From Glandiceps talaboti (Eukaryota > Hemichordata > Enteropneusta > Spengelidae), in NCBI RefSeq assembly GCF_964340395.1, contig NC_135566.1, positions 18,660,501 to 18,724,500 of the forward strand: a stretch of DNA of 64,000 nt. Reading direction: 5' to 3'. Position numbers and translations under genes: made by a program. Below, piece after piece: positions 1 to 15,500 of the stretch; position 1 is the first letter of the stretch, and each line of letters opens with the position of its first letter. A model generated the notes under the pieces. That model searched no databases. It was not told the DNA's origin and saw only the letters and a list, made by a program, of their open reading frames with translations.

Positions 1-2111
<2,111 letters not shown>

Positions 2112-2376
2112 GATTATCAGAACGTACAGTAGACACTGGGTTCTCTTTGTGGAATAACTGTCTTCAACCTCACAGGTATTTCTAAGACGACCAAAGTGAA
2201 CAATGTTGCCCTTCGAGTGTTTTGATGTTTATGCACAGACAATTAAGAACTTCAAGATACTTGTTTACGTAACACATTTTGTGATGGAAATATATCGATC
2301 ACAATCTATCCTACACAGTGAACGTGCAAACTGCATACTATTCAGGCACAGTCAAAAGAAACTGTACATGATATCA

Positions 2377-2481
<105 letters not shown>

Positions 2482-2758
2482 TTTTTTCACCAAAGAGGGA
2501 TAATTTTGTCTGTTGTCGATTGCAACAACTTTGACCCCGACCAGCGGATGCGACACAAACTTTGGTGCTGTTGTCAACTGGGTACTAGACGGTAACATAT
2601 TGGACTTCCAGAAAAACATTATGTATAGACAGATTTGAGCTCGTGGCCATGGGTGAAATATATCACGCACAGTTTCTTTTTGTGGCCATGGTATCTATGA
2701 ATCCCGTAGAATGAAATCTACACGCTAAACTTCACCGTCACCGTCATTATCGTTGTCA

Positions 2759-2806
2759 TCACCATCACCACCACCACCACCACCACCACCACCACCACCA
2801 CCACCA
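2759..2806. repeat. (CAC)n trinucleotide repeat
   Basis: About 16 near-perfect CAC/ACC units in non-coding DNA. Confidence 0.95.
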
Positions 2807-3417
2807 ATATACTAACCTCACGTTGCTGGTTTAATATAATGGTTTTGAAACTTATCAATTTAAACATGTATATAATATCCATCATAATAATGGAATTCCT
2901 ATATGTTTAAACATAGACCCTCCACCAGAAGAAATTATTGTTTTGGGCTGGAGAGGGCGCCCTGTAATGTATCAAGCAATTTTTAGAGAGGTGTTGTGGT
3001 GGAAAGTATACCCCTCTTCGATCACATTCATCAGGAAGGAAAAGCTCTAATTCGTCATTCATCAGTACCTCAGGATTTCAATTCAAGCATACACCAAATA
3101 TTCATTGATTCACCATTCACTGACATTTTTAGTTTGAAATTCACCTGTTTCAATTTGACAATATCACAGAACAATGTCCAATATCTTGCTTTTCTTGTGA
3201 GGGATCCACTCTGTTATCACATGGTAGATAAAAAAGATGGGGGTTAGGTTGGGGGTTCTTGAGATTCCTGATTGGCATTTGTTATTTACTGTCATTCATG
3301 ATACTCCTTAACTTATTTCTCATGATTCGTGAATGAGGTATTTTTCCCTGAACAGTGAATGACTAAAAATGTTTGTCAGCCTCTTAGGCCTAATAAAAAA
3401 AAACTTTTGGTTCTGGT

Positions 3418-3732
3418 TCCAACCCTAAACATTTTTTTTTTACATATTTCAGAAAAAAAAATTAAATCACAAAAATTGTGAAGTCTGGCAAGAAATAGTG
3501 GAAGTGGAAACTGACATCAACTTAAAAAGACAATATAAAACTGTTCTTCCAATCTATAATGGCTGTACATCTGATAGGAAGAAACCAATAACACAGTAAC
3601 CATGTGGAAAGCAATGAAACACATAACTACCTGAACTAGACACTCACATATGAAAAAAAATAAAATAAAAAATCTATCTACCCTACCTATTCTAAAATTG
3701 AATGTAATCGGAACGACACAATTTTTTTTGCA
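3418..3732. repeat. Dispersed repeat, copy 1 of 2
   Basis: This stretch matches 37630-37955 over roughly 300 bases with clear but imperfect identity: shared blocks around AGCAAGAAATAGTGG, CTGTACATCTGATAG and CTGAATGTAATCGGAA-like ends. Neither copy has an intact coding frame or clear terminal repeats. It is probably part of an old transposon family. Confidence 0.7.
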
Positions 3733-5330
3733 CCTTAAATCAATGTGATGGTATATACATAGTTCAGTCCATCTAGTGGAAATTTTGGTCAAACACAGAC
3801 ATCATTGCAACAGAAATATTGTTAGTGTATCTTATTTGGAATTTAAAATTGAAAAAAATGTCTAAAATCTAAAAAAAAACAAAAAACAATTAGTTGGTAG
3901 AACATGGGGAGAAGTGTTTTTTTTTTATCAATTAGCATAATTAGTAAAAATATAGTATTTACAAACTACTATTTATTCAAACACTAATGCAATTAACATA
4001 ATTGATGGATGAAGAATTATTTTAGGACCACGATTTTATCATAAAATCACTCCCACAAAATAGGAGTACATTTTTCCAATACCGCTGCATGTAATATGTT
4101 TATCATTAGGTATTCATATGGACAAGCACTTGCAACATTACATAATTGTTTTTATGTAACATGCACAGTAATCAGTTTGATTAGCGTGTAAAAGAATATA
4201 TTTAAATATAGCATATAATAACATTTCTTGATAAATGTATGATGGTACCTATGCTTTCACTGCAATTGCATTCTAGGCTGAAAATTAACTTTTTTTCTTT
4301 TGCAGTCCTAGTGGGCTACCAACTTCAGAAAAGTGGTAGCCCAAAGATTGTGACCGGTAGTCCCATATTCCTAAACTGAAAACAGATTTCCTCTATTGGA
4401 AATATGTGTGTTATTAAAAATAAAATACTTTCATGCCAATAAATCCCTCTTCATCACATAATCAGTGGCAGCCGGAGTGGGCTATCAGCTACAAACTATG
4501 GAAGCCCCACGACAAGAATATTGGTCGTCTGTGGGCATGGGACTACTGTTAATTTCAAGCCCGGCATTCAGAAATCAATGGCGACACCTTTCTACCATCA
4601 AATCACTTTATAGTGAGACAAACCACGGCCATGTATTCAAGTCAATCTAGAGGAAATATTGTCTGAAGCTGAACATAATTGCAACAGAGAATTTTTTTTA
4701 GAAATCTTGTGTGCAGAATTGTATGATGAAGTACATCAAAATCAACAGTCTAGAAAATAATGAAGACAATTTCTTGTAGAGAGCAACCTGATAAAGAAAC
4801 ATTAATACAATGAAGACATAAACAGTGATATGACAATTTTTGCTTTTATTTATTTCAATACTGAATAATATCTAGACCACAATATTTATTATATTTCCTT
4901 TGGATTCACGTTTACCATAATTTTAGCCAATAGTTCAGTTGTACTGGGTTTTTGGCCATCGCCTTTCCACTACATGCCTAGAATTTTACTAATGGTAGTG
5001 TATTCAAACTTAAAATTAGACTACGATTTCCCATAGCAATGATTTCCCACTTAGATACATCTATGTCCATCATGAAATCTGTCTAACCCTTTGAGTTGGT
5101 TCTGATCATGTTGTGATACTGATGACATTATCTCACAGTGGGAAAAATCCATAAACCAAGTAAGAGTTTGCACCTGCTTTCTGGATTTAACTTCATTAAG
5201 TAAAAGACCATTACCAAAATGCTAGGCGGGTAGGGAAAGGTGAGGGTCTAGTTCCAACACAACTGGACTAATTTTTTGATATATGACATATGACAATTGA
5301 ACACAGCCATCTTTAAATAATGGCTCAAAT
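3733..5330. other. Non-coding, little structure
   Basis: AT-rich sequence with no supported gene. The only structure noted is a small hairpin at 4312-4343: ten perfectly paired bases TGGGCTACCA/TGGTAGCCCA around a 12-base loop. Confidence 0.5.
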
Positions 5331-5969
5331 TTAGTAGTAGTCCAGGATACATAGACTACTAAACATTGTATCTAGACTACCAAATTAGCAGTAGTCCATG
5401 ATACATAAACTATGAAACATTGTATCTCATGACAGTCACAAACCATTAGCGGTCCAAGTGCAACAAACCCGCGGGCTTGCCTGGCGAAAACGGGTGTCAT
5501 AAAAGTTGTTTGCATCTCTAAAGCTGTTTGTAGCATTACTTATAATAGCCTAATAAATTGATAACAACTGATATAAGATGGAGATAAGGTTTGCCTCAAT
5601 TGCAGTCCATGCAGACGGCCGAATAGAGGTTTTACAGCTGTTTACTTGTGTTATGTAAGAGCCCATCATCACATGTGTAAATATTGGTACTCTTTGATAA
5701 CAAGTCCCCTTGCTTGGCTAATGGCTTGTCCCAGTAATGTAGACTACCACATTAGTAGTAGTCCAGGACACATAAACTACTAAAACATTGTATCTAGACT
5801 ACCAAATTAGTAGTAGTCCAAGATGCATAGCCTACTAAACATTGTGTCTAGACTATCAAACTAACAGTAGTCCACAGAACATAGACTACTAAATGTTGTA
5901 TCTAGACTACCAAATTAGCAGTAGTCCAGGGCAGATAGATTACTAAACATTGTATCTAAACTACCATAT
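5331..5969. repeat. 54-bp tandem array, split by an insertion
   Basis: Imperfect units of about 54 bp share AACATTGTATCTAGACTACC and AGTAGTCCA. About two units lie at 5331-5427 and about four at 5740-5969. The repeat breaks off after TGTATCT at 5427 and resumes at TAGACTACC at 5740, so the intervening segment looks inserted. Confidence 0.8.
5428..5739. mobile_element. Insertion within the 54-bp array (MITE-like)
   Basis: A segment of about 312 bp unrelated to the flanking units. Its ends are loosely inverted: CAAACCATTAGC near the left end pairs with the complement of GCTAATGGCTTG near the right end. No reading frame of note. A non-autonomous DNA transposon is the likeliest reading; target-site duplication is not clear. 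Confidence 0.5.
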
Positions 5970-6205
5970 TTATAAGATGGTCATCAGTTGGACTAATAGA
6001 AATCAATAGAACACTGTAGAGTGAAACAGTTCATTTTGTTAACTCTGATTACAAAGTGTAGAAGTTAAACTCAAGCCCTTAATGAAAACCCCCATAATGA
6101 AGCACCATAATTGGTAAAAAGCTGTTGAATAAATTAATAAAAATGTGAATTTATAATATGCCTTTTCTCCTGACAACTGAAGATGCTAACAATTATTACC
6201 ACCAA

Positions 6206-6478
6206 CACAGATCTATAGTGGCACAATATACTTCAACTCCCTGGGGAGCATACAATCCATTGCAGCCTCTATAAGCGCATAGGATTAAAGCCTTCACATT
6301 GGAACCTCTGTCCTACCAGGACCCCAATTGTACAGCTGGGTTGACTGAGGAACAATTGTGGTACAAATCTTGCCCAAGGACTTTAGCCACTCAGAAACAA
6401 ATGGCAGCAATGGGGCTCACACCTGCAACCTGCAGATTGCAAGCCAGCCACTCTAACCATTCACCCATCATGGCTCCT
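6206..6478 (-). mobile_element. tRNA-derived SINE-like element
   Basis: Read on the minus strand from about 6478, the head resembles a tRNA: GGAGCCATGATGG, then an A-box-like GTGAATGGTTAGAGTGG, then a B-box-like GGTTGCAGGTGTGAGCC. An unrelated body continues to about 6206. The tail part (CCATTGCAGCC.TATAAGCG.ATAGGATTAA) recurs at 18445-18515, so the element is dispersed. The promoter boxes are degenerate, so this is an old copy. Confidence 0.5.
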
Positions 6479-7127
6479 TATTTATAAATAAATACCATAT
6501 ATAAATAATAATCAATGAAATGATCCATATAAAGGAATACTAATCACAAGTAAATGTAAATGCTGTTGCGAGTGCTGATATTTGGGCTTAGACCCAAAAT
6601 CAATTCCATTTGATAATTGTACCATATCATGTATACAGCTACAAGAAATATGTCCAACAGTAATTCAATAGTGTTAGTAAGGGTGAACGATATTAGGAAT
6701 AAGTTGTTGTATCTATTCTAACAAAACAATTTTTTAAACAATTTTTCAGTAGCAGCTTGAGCACTTTTAAATGTTGTAATTTTGTATACTTCAATATTAC
6801 CCGTTTCAATAGTACATATATTTTAATCAATTTATGGCAAGTTTGACAATTTTAACATTCTGAAAATTTAACATTACAATTTTTTATTACTATATACAAA
6901 GTAAATGATGTCCAAAGAACACAGTAAAGAATTTCATATTGTAAGTCTATATGGTCAAGTTGTCTAAGTTATTGACGATGGTCATAAACGGAACAATTCA
7001 ACTTGATTTTAAAGGTGTGTACCATGTAACAATAACCAAGGTTTATAGACTTCAACTCACATCAAATTCCAGGACTTTCCTCTCTTTTTTTAAGCAGTTC
7101 ATTTTATGAGTCAACACACCTGTTTTT

Positions 7128-7488
7128 TTAAAGAGGCCATATGGATGAGGATTGGGTATTTATTTTTGGGTTTTAAATTTACAAAACATTTTTTTTATGA
7201 CTTTCTACTTGAAAAACCAATATGAAACAACAACATATGTCAAGTCCTTGTTTGAAACTCAATAAATTGATTAATAAAGATTAATAAATGTGTGAAATGG
7301 TTCTTATTGTACGTACAATAACAAACTATTTACACATTTTTTAAATAGCTTTTTGCAATGCACTGAGTTACAGACTTCGTCAATGTTGTTTCACATTGAT
7401 TTTTCAAGTAGGAATCCATGATAGAATTGTTCTATGAATTAAAAATAAAAAAATAAATAGCCAATCCTCATCCATATGGCCACTTTAA
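7128..7488. mobile_element. TTAA-flanked MITE, copy 1
   Basis: Inverted ends read TTAAAG.GGCCATATGGATG with AGGATTGGGTATTTATTTT on the left and their complement on the right, with TTAA at each end. The interior has no coding frame. Closely related copies lie at 18904-19250 and, truncated, at 15968-16167. TTAA targeting is known for piggyBac-type transposases; that assignment is inference. Confidence 0.75.
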
Positions 7489-8758
7489 TACATATTTCTC
7501 ACATATCTAATCAACATTTTACGATGTTAATGTTTATCATCATTTTTTTCAGCAGTTTCAAGGAATAGATGGCGTCTTTCTAAGGGTGTATGAACCCTGA
7601 ATGATGAATCTTATGCTATAAGTTATATATGTTGTTTCATGTTATAGTTGTGTAGGTAATGGCTGACATCAGTCAGATGAAGTTATTGCTGGCATCTCAT
7701 TCTTCTTCAATTTTTAGATTCAACACAATCATAGTTCTTGTTAGCCATTGATACCTGTGCCTTGATTCCTGGACATCAGAGGGTTTCTCACTTCTTATCA
7801 CGAGGACATTTACATCTCTCTTCTTCAGGTATGTCTTTCATTACTCTTTCAACATGTTGTCCACATCCTACAGATATGAAATGAAAATCAGTAAGGCAAA
7901 CATACAGCTACTACTACAAGATGGTGGTTGAAAGGGATTGGAAGTGAGTAGGTTGGAGAAACAGTAATAGATTTAGAGAATGAATGGAGTTTGGGAAACG
8001 GATAGGAAGTGGCAGGAGGTACAATTGATAAGTATGGTACAAGGTATAATAAATTTATATTTCAAATATCTATTGTTACATAAGGGAGGATCATGCAATG
8101 TCACACAAGCTTAACAAATGAATTTCAGTTCTTTTAGGCAACAGGTCAAACTAACATGGAAACAAATTCAAAACCAAGCTTTTGCTCAAGATTTAAACCT
8201 GTCACAACAGTACCTACAGATAAAATCAACCACTAAATTAATGGAGAGTTACGATATCTTACTACTATGAGACTAAATGTTCACAATTTTTTTAAAGCAG
8301 ATATATCCTTTGTTTGACGAAAACGAATGTCCGAGTTGCATTTCTTTTATTTTCCCTTTGATTCAATGACGATTTGAAATGGTGAGGTGGCCATAGTATG
8401 GAAATCTCAAACACTGAAGTACACACTACACGGTATCCTAGTGACAGTAGGCTGACAGTACCTCTAGTGTACTAGCAATGTCACTGTCACCTTGGATGTT
8501 TGTGTTGAACTTGAAATAAATTGAATATTAATCGACTATTATGAACAGATGATTGTCATGGTTAGTCCATTGCCTCTTTCTAAATATGTCTATCTCGGTT
8601 GAAATATCCACTGATCTAGACTTTTCACAAATTCTTGCTTGTCAACGTAAATTTGAGTATGGCCCGCGTTTCAGTGACGCCATAAAAGACCCACATTCAG
8701 TGACAAATTTATAATCATGTCCGACCTGAGGCAGCGAATCTTCTTGGCTTGTTTTACT

Positions 8759-8923
8759 CACAGGCGCTCGTGAAGTAGCTAGATCATAGAGAACTAAGAT
8801 AATGTGGCCATCAGCCGAATAGCGAGCAACGGGGAACTACGACAGTGACGCCGTCAGCGAACAACGGATCGGAGCGACGGAGTTCTCTACGAGTATGATC
8901 TAGCAACTTCACGAGCGCCTGTG
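8759..8923. mobile_element. Short foldback element (MITE)
   Basis: The ends are inverted copies: CACAGGCGCTCGTGAAGT at the left matches its exact complement at the right. Homology continues inward through GCTAGATCATA and GAGAACT, with about five extra bases in one arm. The middle is non-coding. No target-site duplication is evident. Confidence 0.75.
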
Positions 8924-11900
8924 GTTTTCCTTACCTTTCCACGTCTGTTTGCCGCATTTCTCGCAAGTTGTTTGGTAACACATCGTAAAGTGCAGGAAAC
9001 AAAACTGTCTAATTACCAAGTTACAGAACGAAGTCCACAAGATTGAAAGCTGGTCGAATAATATTCATTCACCGTGTTTGACCTGTGTCTGATGATGCTG
9101 GATGACCTTCACCGGCAAACGAGGTCACGTGTAACATAAGAGTCCGCCCTCTATCACATTGTTTGGGTCTTCCTCCGTTTATAGCCAGCCAAGCTTACCG
9201 GCAGCTGGCCGTCCTTTGCTGGAATTCCACGCTCTTAAATTAATGATTTAAAACATGTATATAATTACTTGCGCAATATGTACAAGTGCCCCAAGAACTT
9301 TGGCAAAGATTCGCCATATTGTATGCAAAGAAAACAAATAAAAGTTTGTACTTGACTTCCTTTTGGAATATTACGATAACAAGTTAAAATTGAATCGTTC
9401 AAACGTTGGGGGCGCTGATTTTAGAATGAAGACAACATTGATTGATTTATTGTATGGCTACAAAACATAAATTACCAACAGGTGATTCTGACTGTTCAGG
9501 ATGTACATGAAAATAATACTATAGTTTCAATAAATGTTCCAGTAGCATTTATTCAGATTTAATTTTCTCGAGATCAACGTTTTACCTGTTCTAAAAAATG
9601 ATTGCCAGTTTGGACATTACTGCCGACTTTGGACCATTATGTTAGCACAACATTCCAATACTGACAAATGCATTTACACGTATTTTGGAGTTAACCTCTT
9701 CACAATGTTATAGTATTTGATTTGCAAAAATGTTCTAAAATACATATTTTGTCTTGACTTGTCTCGAACCTCTCACTTGGAAAAAAAACGAAAAGGAAAG
9801 AAAAAAAGTTTGGTTTGTCTATTTTTGTGTGTGTCTCATATCAGAAAAAGATTAAGCTAATAGTTATGCGAAATAATTTGTTGATTTTGTTTGTACATCG
9901 TCTTCTCTAGCCAAATATGAAATATAAAATATTTCTGAAGTTTTGCTTGCCTGAATGTTTTTAGTGAAGTAAATATTGTAAACTTTTTAAAATGTCTCCA
10001 AATTTAGGCGTATGAAGCTTGTTCCTGGTCCTTTTGAAGCAGAACTTGTTGATGTAGTTTTTAACTTTAAAAAGTCATTTGCATATTAATGAGTATTGGG
10101 AATGAGAGAAAAGACATACACATACACAAATGCAGATTTTGATATGAAATGGTATATATTGTCTCACAAGCAAACGGATATAGTTTTTTTTTATATAACT
10201 CTCACAGTATAGGTGTGTATATATATACGCTTAGTCTTACACATACGTAACGCTCATGACGAGGGCGCACATACATCAAAGTAGACTGCAATACACGTCG
10301 TGTCGTTCCGCACTGGCCGAAGGGTTAACGTTGACCGACGTGTGAGGGCGCCCCACCACGGCGTACCTTACATAACACATACGTAACAAGTGATTTGTTC
10401 GAAACATGCCCTTTTTAAAATCCGAAGTGGAAAAAAGTGAACTTATGTATAAATCTACTTTAATCTGATCCATCAGCAGAAATAATAACTTAACATTTCA
10501 ATTATACAGTGCCATGAATTTACAAAAAAAAATACTTGAAACTCGAGTATTTTAGTGACCAAACTTAAACCCAAGTTCCGAGTTTGATCAAATGTAAATT
10601 TAGAGTTCCTGACAATATCATTTGTATGCCAAAACTTATCAAAAATATTCATTATTTTACAACCCATACTTTTAATTGTAACTAAAGTGTATAAATCATT
10701 GATGATGAAAAAAAATAGTGAGGCAGTTACTCCTTCATCCTCATATTTTAACTCTTCAAAGTATTACATACAGGCAAAAGTTAAATATTGAAACCATGCA
10801 TAAACTTCAAAATTGATAAATGTCATTTCATCGCAATAGAAACTCTTGTCAATCGATACGCAATACGTGAAAAATGCCACCAATCAGTTTAACCGAGTGA
10901 GGGCGTGCTACATACGCCAAAACCAAAAAATATGTAAGTGTCCTAACGGGTTAACACAAGGAGAAACAGACGTGGTAGCCATTAACGATTCAAAATGCAT
11001 ATCTTCTGAAATAAATGGATTGTTTCTCTATTTTTGAAAAAATACCATTAAAATGTTCTGCCAACCTCACTAAAATTGATAATTTAACTTGCATCAGAAA
11101 AAAATATTAGAACTGATTTCAGTTGGGCCCTACTGACTCTATTGATCTCAAATTGTAACTGTTTGGAGCTACACCAAAATATACATAAAGATGCAATTAG
11201 ATTGGCCTGCCAATTTCATAGTCACTGCAACACATTTCAAAATAGCTTCGAGAGTCAAGTTATACTTCCAGAATAACCACAGGGCTTGGAATTGGCTATA
11301 TTTGTTTACAAATATTAGTTTTTTGTTTATTGTTTACTTCTTTATTTGACAAATTCTAGTTTTTTGCGTATTGTTTACTTTCTTTTTTTCATTTTAGAAA
11401 TATCTTTTCCCTAAAAGGTGCCATGTAATAAAGTAATGATCTAAATTGGTTTTAACTTGTTCTTTTGTTGGTTTTACTATGACTACACCTTACAATTATA
11501 TATTAGTTAGTTCTACTGAGCGCCCTTAATCTGTGCCCCCCCCCTCGTCCCCACTCACCATGAAAAAAGTCTCTTTTCCCCCTGTGGTATAACTACAATA
11601 ATTGCATGTACAAATATTTACAAGACATAAAGCACAAACTAGCAAACATGCAACTGATTAGACACAATGTATTGTATCACACACGATTCAACATCTCTAC
11701 AAAATATTCTATAGTCAAAATGGATAAAATGACTCGAATCAAAGACCTGTATTGTCAAAGAAACTACGTGTATCATGTACGACAACACGTAAAGTCGGTC
11801 CGGGACGATTATGATTCTCAAAGCCGATCGTGAATGTGTAGTAACAATCACTATTGGTCAACAGTGTCACATAAATTCCAACAAAGGTGAGCCTGGTTTT

Positions 11901-12321
11901 TATCTTAGCTGCATTTCCTTATGTTCTGGGGACCCAGGAAAGACATTTTCACCAATCCTGCAGCACGCGACCTCTCTAAAATAGAGTAAAGTTAGCAAGG
12001 TGGCTAAGCTTAGAAGTGGCCCGTCCCATTGTGGGAAAAGAACATTATAAGGAGTTTCGTTCTGACTTTAGCATTGTGTGGCCATTGTTTCAAGAGTTGT
12101 GAAGCTCCTAAATTTGTACATTTCCCATAGTACTATTCGCCAGTGTACAACAGTCCTCATCTTAGCCAAATTTGCCATTTCTAATAACTGTATTTACAGA
12201 GGTTGCTTGATACAGGACAGGTGCAGACGACTTTTCCCTCGGCATCAAGAAATGCAGCTAGTTGAAGCTAAACATCAGCCCAACATTTGTTTCCCTTTTA
12301 ATATCAAACACTTAAATTAAC
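8924..12321. other. Non-coding stretch downstream of the ebony-like gene
   Basis: No supported gene. A possible polyadenylation hexamer for the neighbouring gene (ATTAAA, minus strand) sits at 12297-12302, about 20 bases past its stop codon. The rest is AT-rich DNA with no repeat structure I could define. Confidence 0.45.
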
Positions 12322-12527
12322 CTATAGATCTTTGGTGGCGAATTCTAGTTCCAAATACGATGGTTGGATGTTCTCGAATACTCTCTGACCATCATGACAG
12401 AAATCTCTGAATCTTTTCCTGCCATGAACAACGTAGCCCGTTTCCCTGGATACCACCTGTGTCAATGGATGGTCATTGAAGGTCCATATGCTTTTGAATC
12501 CACTCTTTCTTGCATAATCACAGAGAT
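12322..12527 (-). CDS. ebony: ebony-like exon 4: C terminus
   Basis: The acceptor CTTGTCCACAG|ATCTC matches the phase of exon 3. It encodes about 67 residues (YLCDYARKSGFKSIWTF onward) and ends with TAG at 12324-12322. Intron 3 (13809-12528) contains no further exon that I can see. Confidence 0.8.
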
Positions 12528-15500
12528 CTGTGGACAAGTATAAATCAAAGAATTAAATCAAGAACATACAAACCACTACAAGCAACACATAGAGCTGGTA
12601 CAACACTTTTGACAGAGGTAGTCACTTCTCCCTTTAAATTCAGGTTCTAAGAAACGTTCTTGTCTTCCCATTATTTCAGGGATGGCTAATATTCTGCCTT
12701 CAAGGTCAGGTTGGGTTTATTTTCTTTAATGATATATGACAACTATTCTGATTAGAACATCGAATAGTCCATTTAGACCTATGGCCATATATCTTCACCA
12801 CATTGCACAGTATGTATAGTTCCCAAAAGTGACAGTACATATGTGCTAAGCAGTAAAGTGAATTATATAAAGGACAATTCATGAACAGGCCATACATGTT
12901 GGTTAGGGTTCACGCAGTTCTACAAAGCATGCATTTGCATTCATACGACCCAGTTATATAGTTGTCAAATACCTAACCCCTTTTAACAAAGCAGGATTTG
13001 AATGGCTTTGTTTTGACCTCAGGCTTTGACTCTACCAATACAGGTGCAGCCATCGAAGCTGTTCGTGCAAGAAGCTGTTCAATGTTCGTACACGATTTTT
13101 CAGTGGGCGGGCAAATTCCAAGCTTGGCCAGAGGGAGGGGAAAAATGGCCCGGTATTTCAACGGGCAACATATATTTCAGCTGTAAGATATTGGGAAAGG
13201 GGAAGGCAGTGGGCAAAGCGGTCAGTTTTCGATATTTTTTCAGGAAGTTAGTGAACAAATTTGACTACTAGTATTTTCTTTTTACAATATTCACAGGATG
13301 TAAATTAATTGTGTAATACAATAATTAATTTTGACCTCGTGTGTATTGAGATTAATTGCAGCACAATCTAATATAATGTCAACTGACAACTTTCAATGCG
13401 TATATATTAGGAGAAACCTTTGTTGTGAGTATATCAAATAGCATCCTGAGTAAAATTAACATTAGGGATTCAACGAATAGTGGACAGAGACCATATGTCT
13501 GGTAAAAGATAGCGGAGAGAGGGGAAACCTTTGCGAAAATTGCGGGGAGCGGGCAGTGGGCAAGCAAATAATCTGACGGGAGGACAGGTGGTGTAATATC
13601 GCAGATACGAACAGCTTTCACTTTCCCCTCCAATCTTGAATCAAACGTAAAATTATGTAAAAAGTGTTTATTAGCTATGTTTTAATTTTCTGTAATGATT
13701 TCAGAAAAAAATGACTCGTTGGCTGCACCTGCTGCACAAGTGATCATAACAATGTTGAACCACAAGAGGGCGCTATATCTCGAAAACCTTGTAGGAAAAT
13801 GAAACTTACATTTTTCCATGAGTCTAACAAGATCAAGTTTCAACGGCATTGGCCCATCCTTCACAGCTAATAGATGGCCATAGACGTAATTGTTTCCGTA
13901 GGAAACATCCATGGTCTGAAGACATTCTTCTTCCAAATTATCAGCAAATTGGAAGAACAAACTGTCGACCTGTATCATCAAGTCTGTAAGATGCAGGGAA
14001 CTAGAGGCGGCATAATTAGCGTAGACACCTACGATCTCACCGTTACATTTACGTTTGATGAAGAATGACAACTCGGGCCCCTCAGGCGTGTCAACACAAC
14101 TCTTTGCTGCCTGATATGATGCCAAGAAGATATCTTCGTAAGAGAATCCTTTAGCAAGCATAACCGCATTATAAGGGCTGAGGGTGGTTGTTTCGATCGT
14201 CAAAAGTTCCAGTGCCAACTCGACATTGTCGTCAGTTGTCTCTGAAAAGTGTACAATGTCAAAATCCTGAAGTATACGTCTTTCCCATTCTGAAGCAATG
14301 CTATCATTGGTTAGGTCTAGCTCTATATTGGTACCATGAGACACTTGAGAGGCGATGTCATGAACCGATGTCGACTTGAAGAACCCATCTACTGTAATGT
14401 GCATCCCCATACCTCGCAGGCGGGATACCACCTTTACACCATTTACTGTAGAAACAAGAAGGCAGAATGCTATCAATTAGTTCAAATAAGAAGGTTCATT
14501 CACTTCTTTGCTTAGCCATATACAGAACATCAGAATAGCCGTGTACTCTAGGACTCCAGCGGCTTCGTTCACTCCAGTGTCCATGGTTTGGCCATATTAA
14601 TTCCCATACATATACATTCGATCAAGAGGGTATATGGAATTAATGTCAAGTACACAAAACTTAATTAATTTATTTATTTACAAATACATTCGAACAGGCG
14701 GGAACGTATTTAAAGCTAATAAACACCATTTAATTATTAATGACGTGATATGACAAAGAACAGATTCTAGGTTATAGGGCGAACTCATCACCTAGAATAC
14801 ACTTTGAATACTTCATATCTCGACTTTTATCTACATACCTGAATTTCCTCCCAACTCGAAAAAGTTAGACTCGAGGTTAATCAAGTCTTCTGGTATGTTC
14901 AGTGTCTGAGAAATCAAAGCTATAATGATACTTTGTTCATAGCTAAGTGTAGGCTTTAAGCTGGCATTGTCATCACCCCCGTCGTTTCCAGTATGTTTCG
15001 TGGAGGTGTTCTGACGTGAGGAACGATGTTCATCAAATGTTGATCTTAATGCGTCATTATTTATCTTGCCTACAAACAAATCAAAATAGTTGGAATAGGT
15101 TAAAGAAAACAGGAATCATTATTACGGTCTATTTTTTTAAAACTCTTTTTGTATATTAACAAGTCAAATATACATGTAATCTCTCCTCCTCGCATGATTC
15201 CCTACCATCGTTAAAAATGATGTATAGCTACAATCATCAGTCGATGTATATTACCTTTTGGAGAAGAGATACAAACTAACCTATAGTTAACTTTCTAGTT
15301 TACACTGTCAAATGAAAGGCAATCTATGTCTGTTTTATGAACATGTATCTTGATATGAGATGAGATGATGTTGATGTTGATGATGATGGAAAGCTATGTT
15401 GTTGACATTAAAGCTATGTTGTTGACATTAAAGCTATGTTGTTGACATTAAAGCTATGTTGTTGACTTAAAGCTATGTTGTTGACTTTCCCTCCAGACAT

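Noticed and set aside
4288-4306. Plus-strand TTTTTTTCTTTTGCAG resembling a splice acceptor
   Set aside because: No coding frame of quality follows it and no matching donor was seen; the following bases form a small hairpin.
13682-13809. Read-through extension of ebony-like exon 3
   Set aside because: The frame runs on past GTAAGT at 13809, but exon 4 joins in phase at 12527 and gives a better C terminus.
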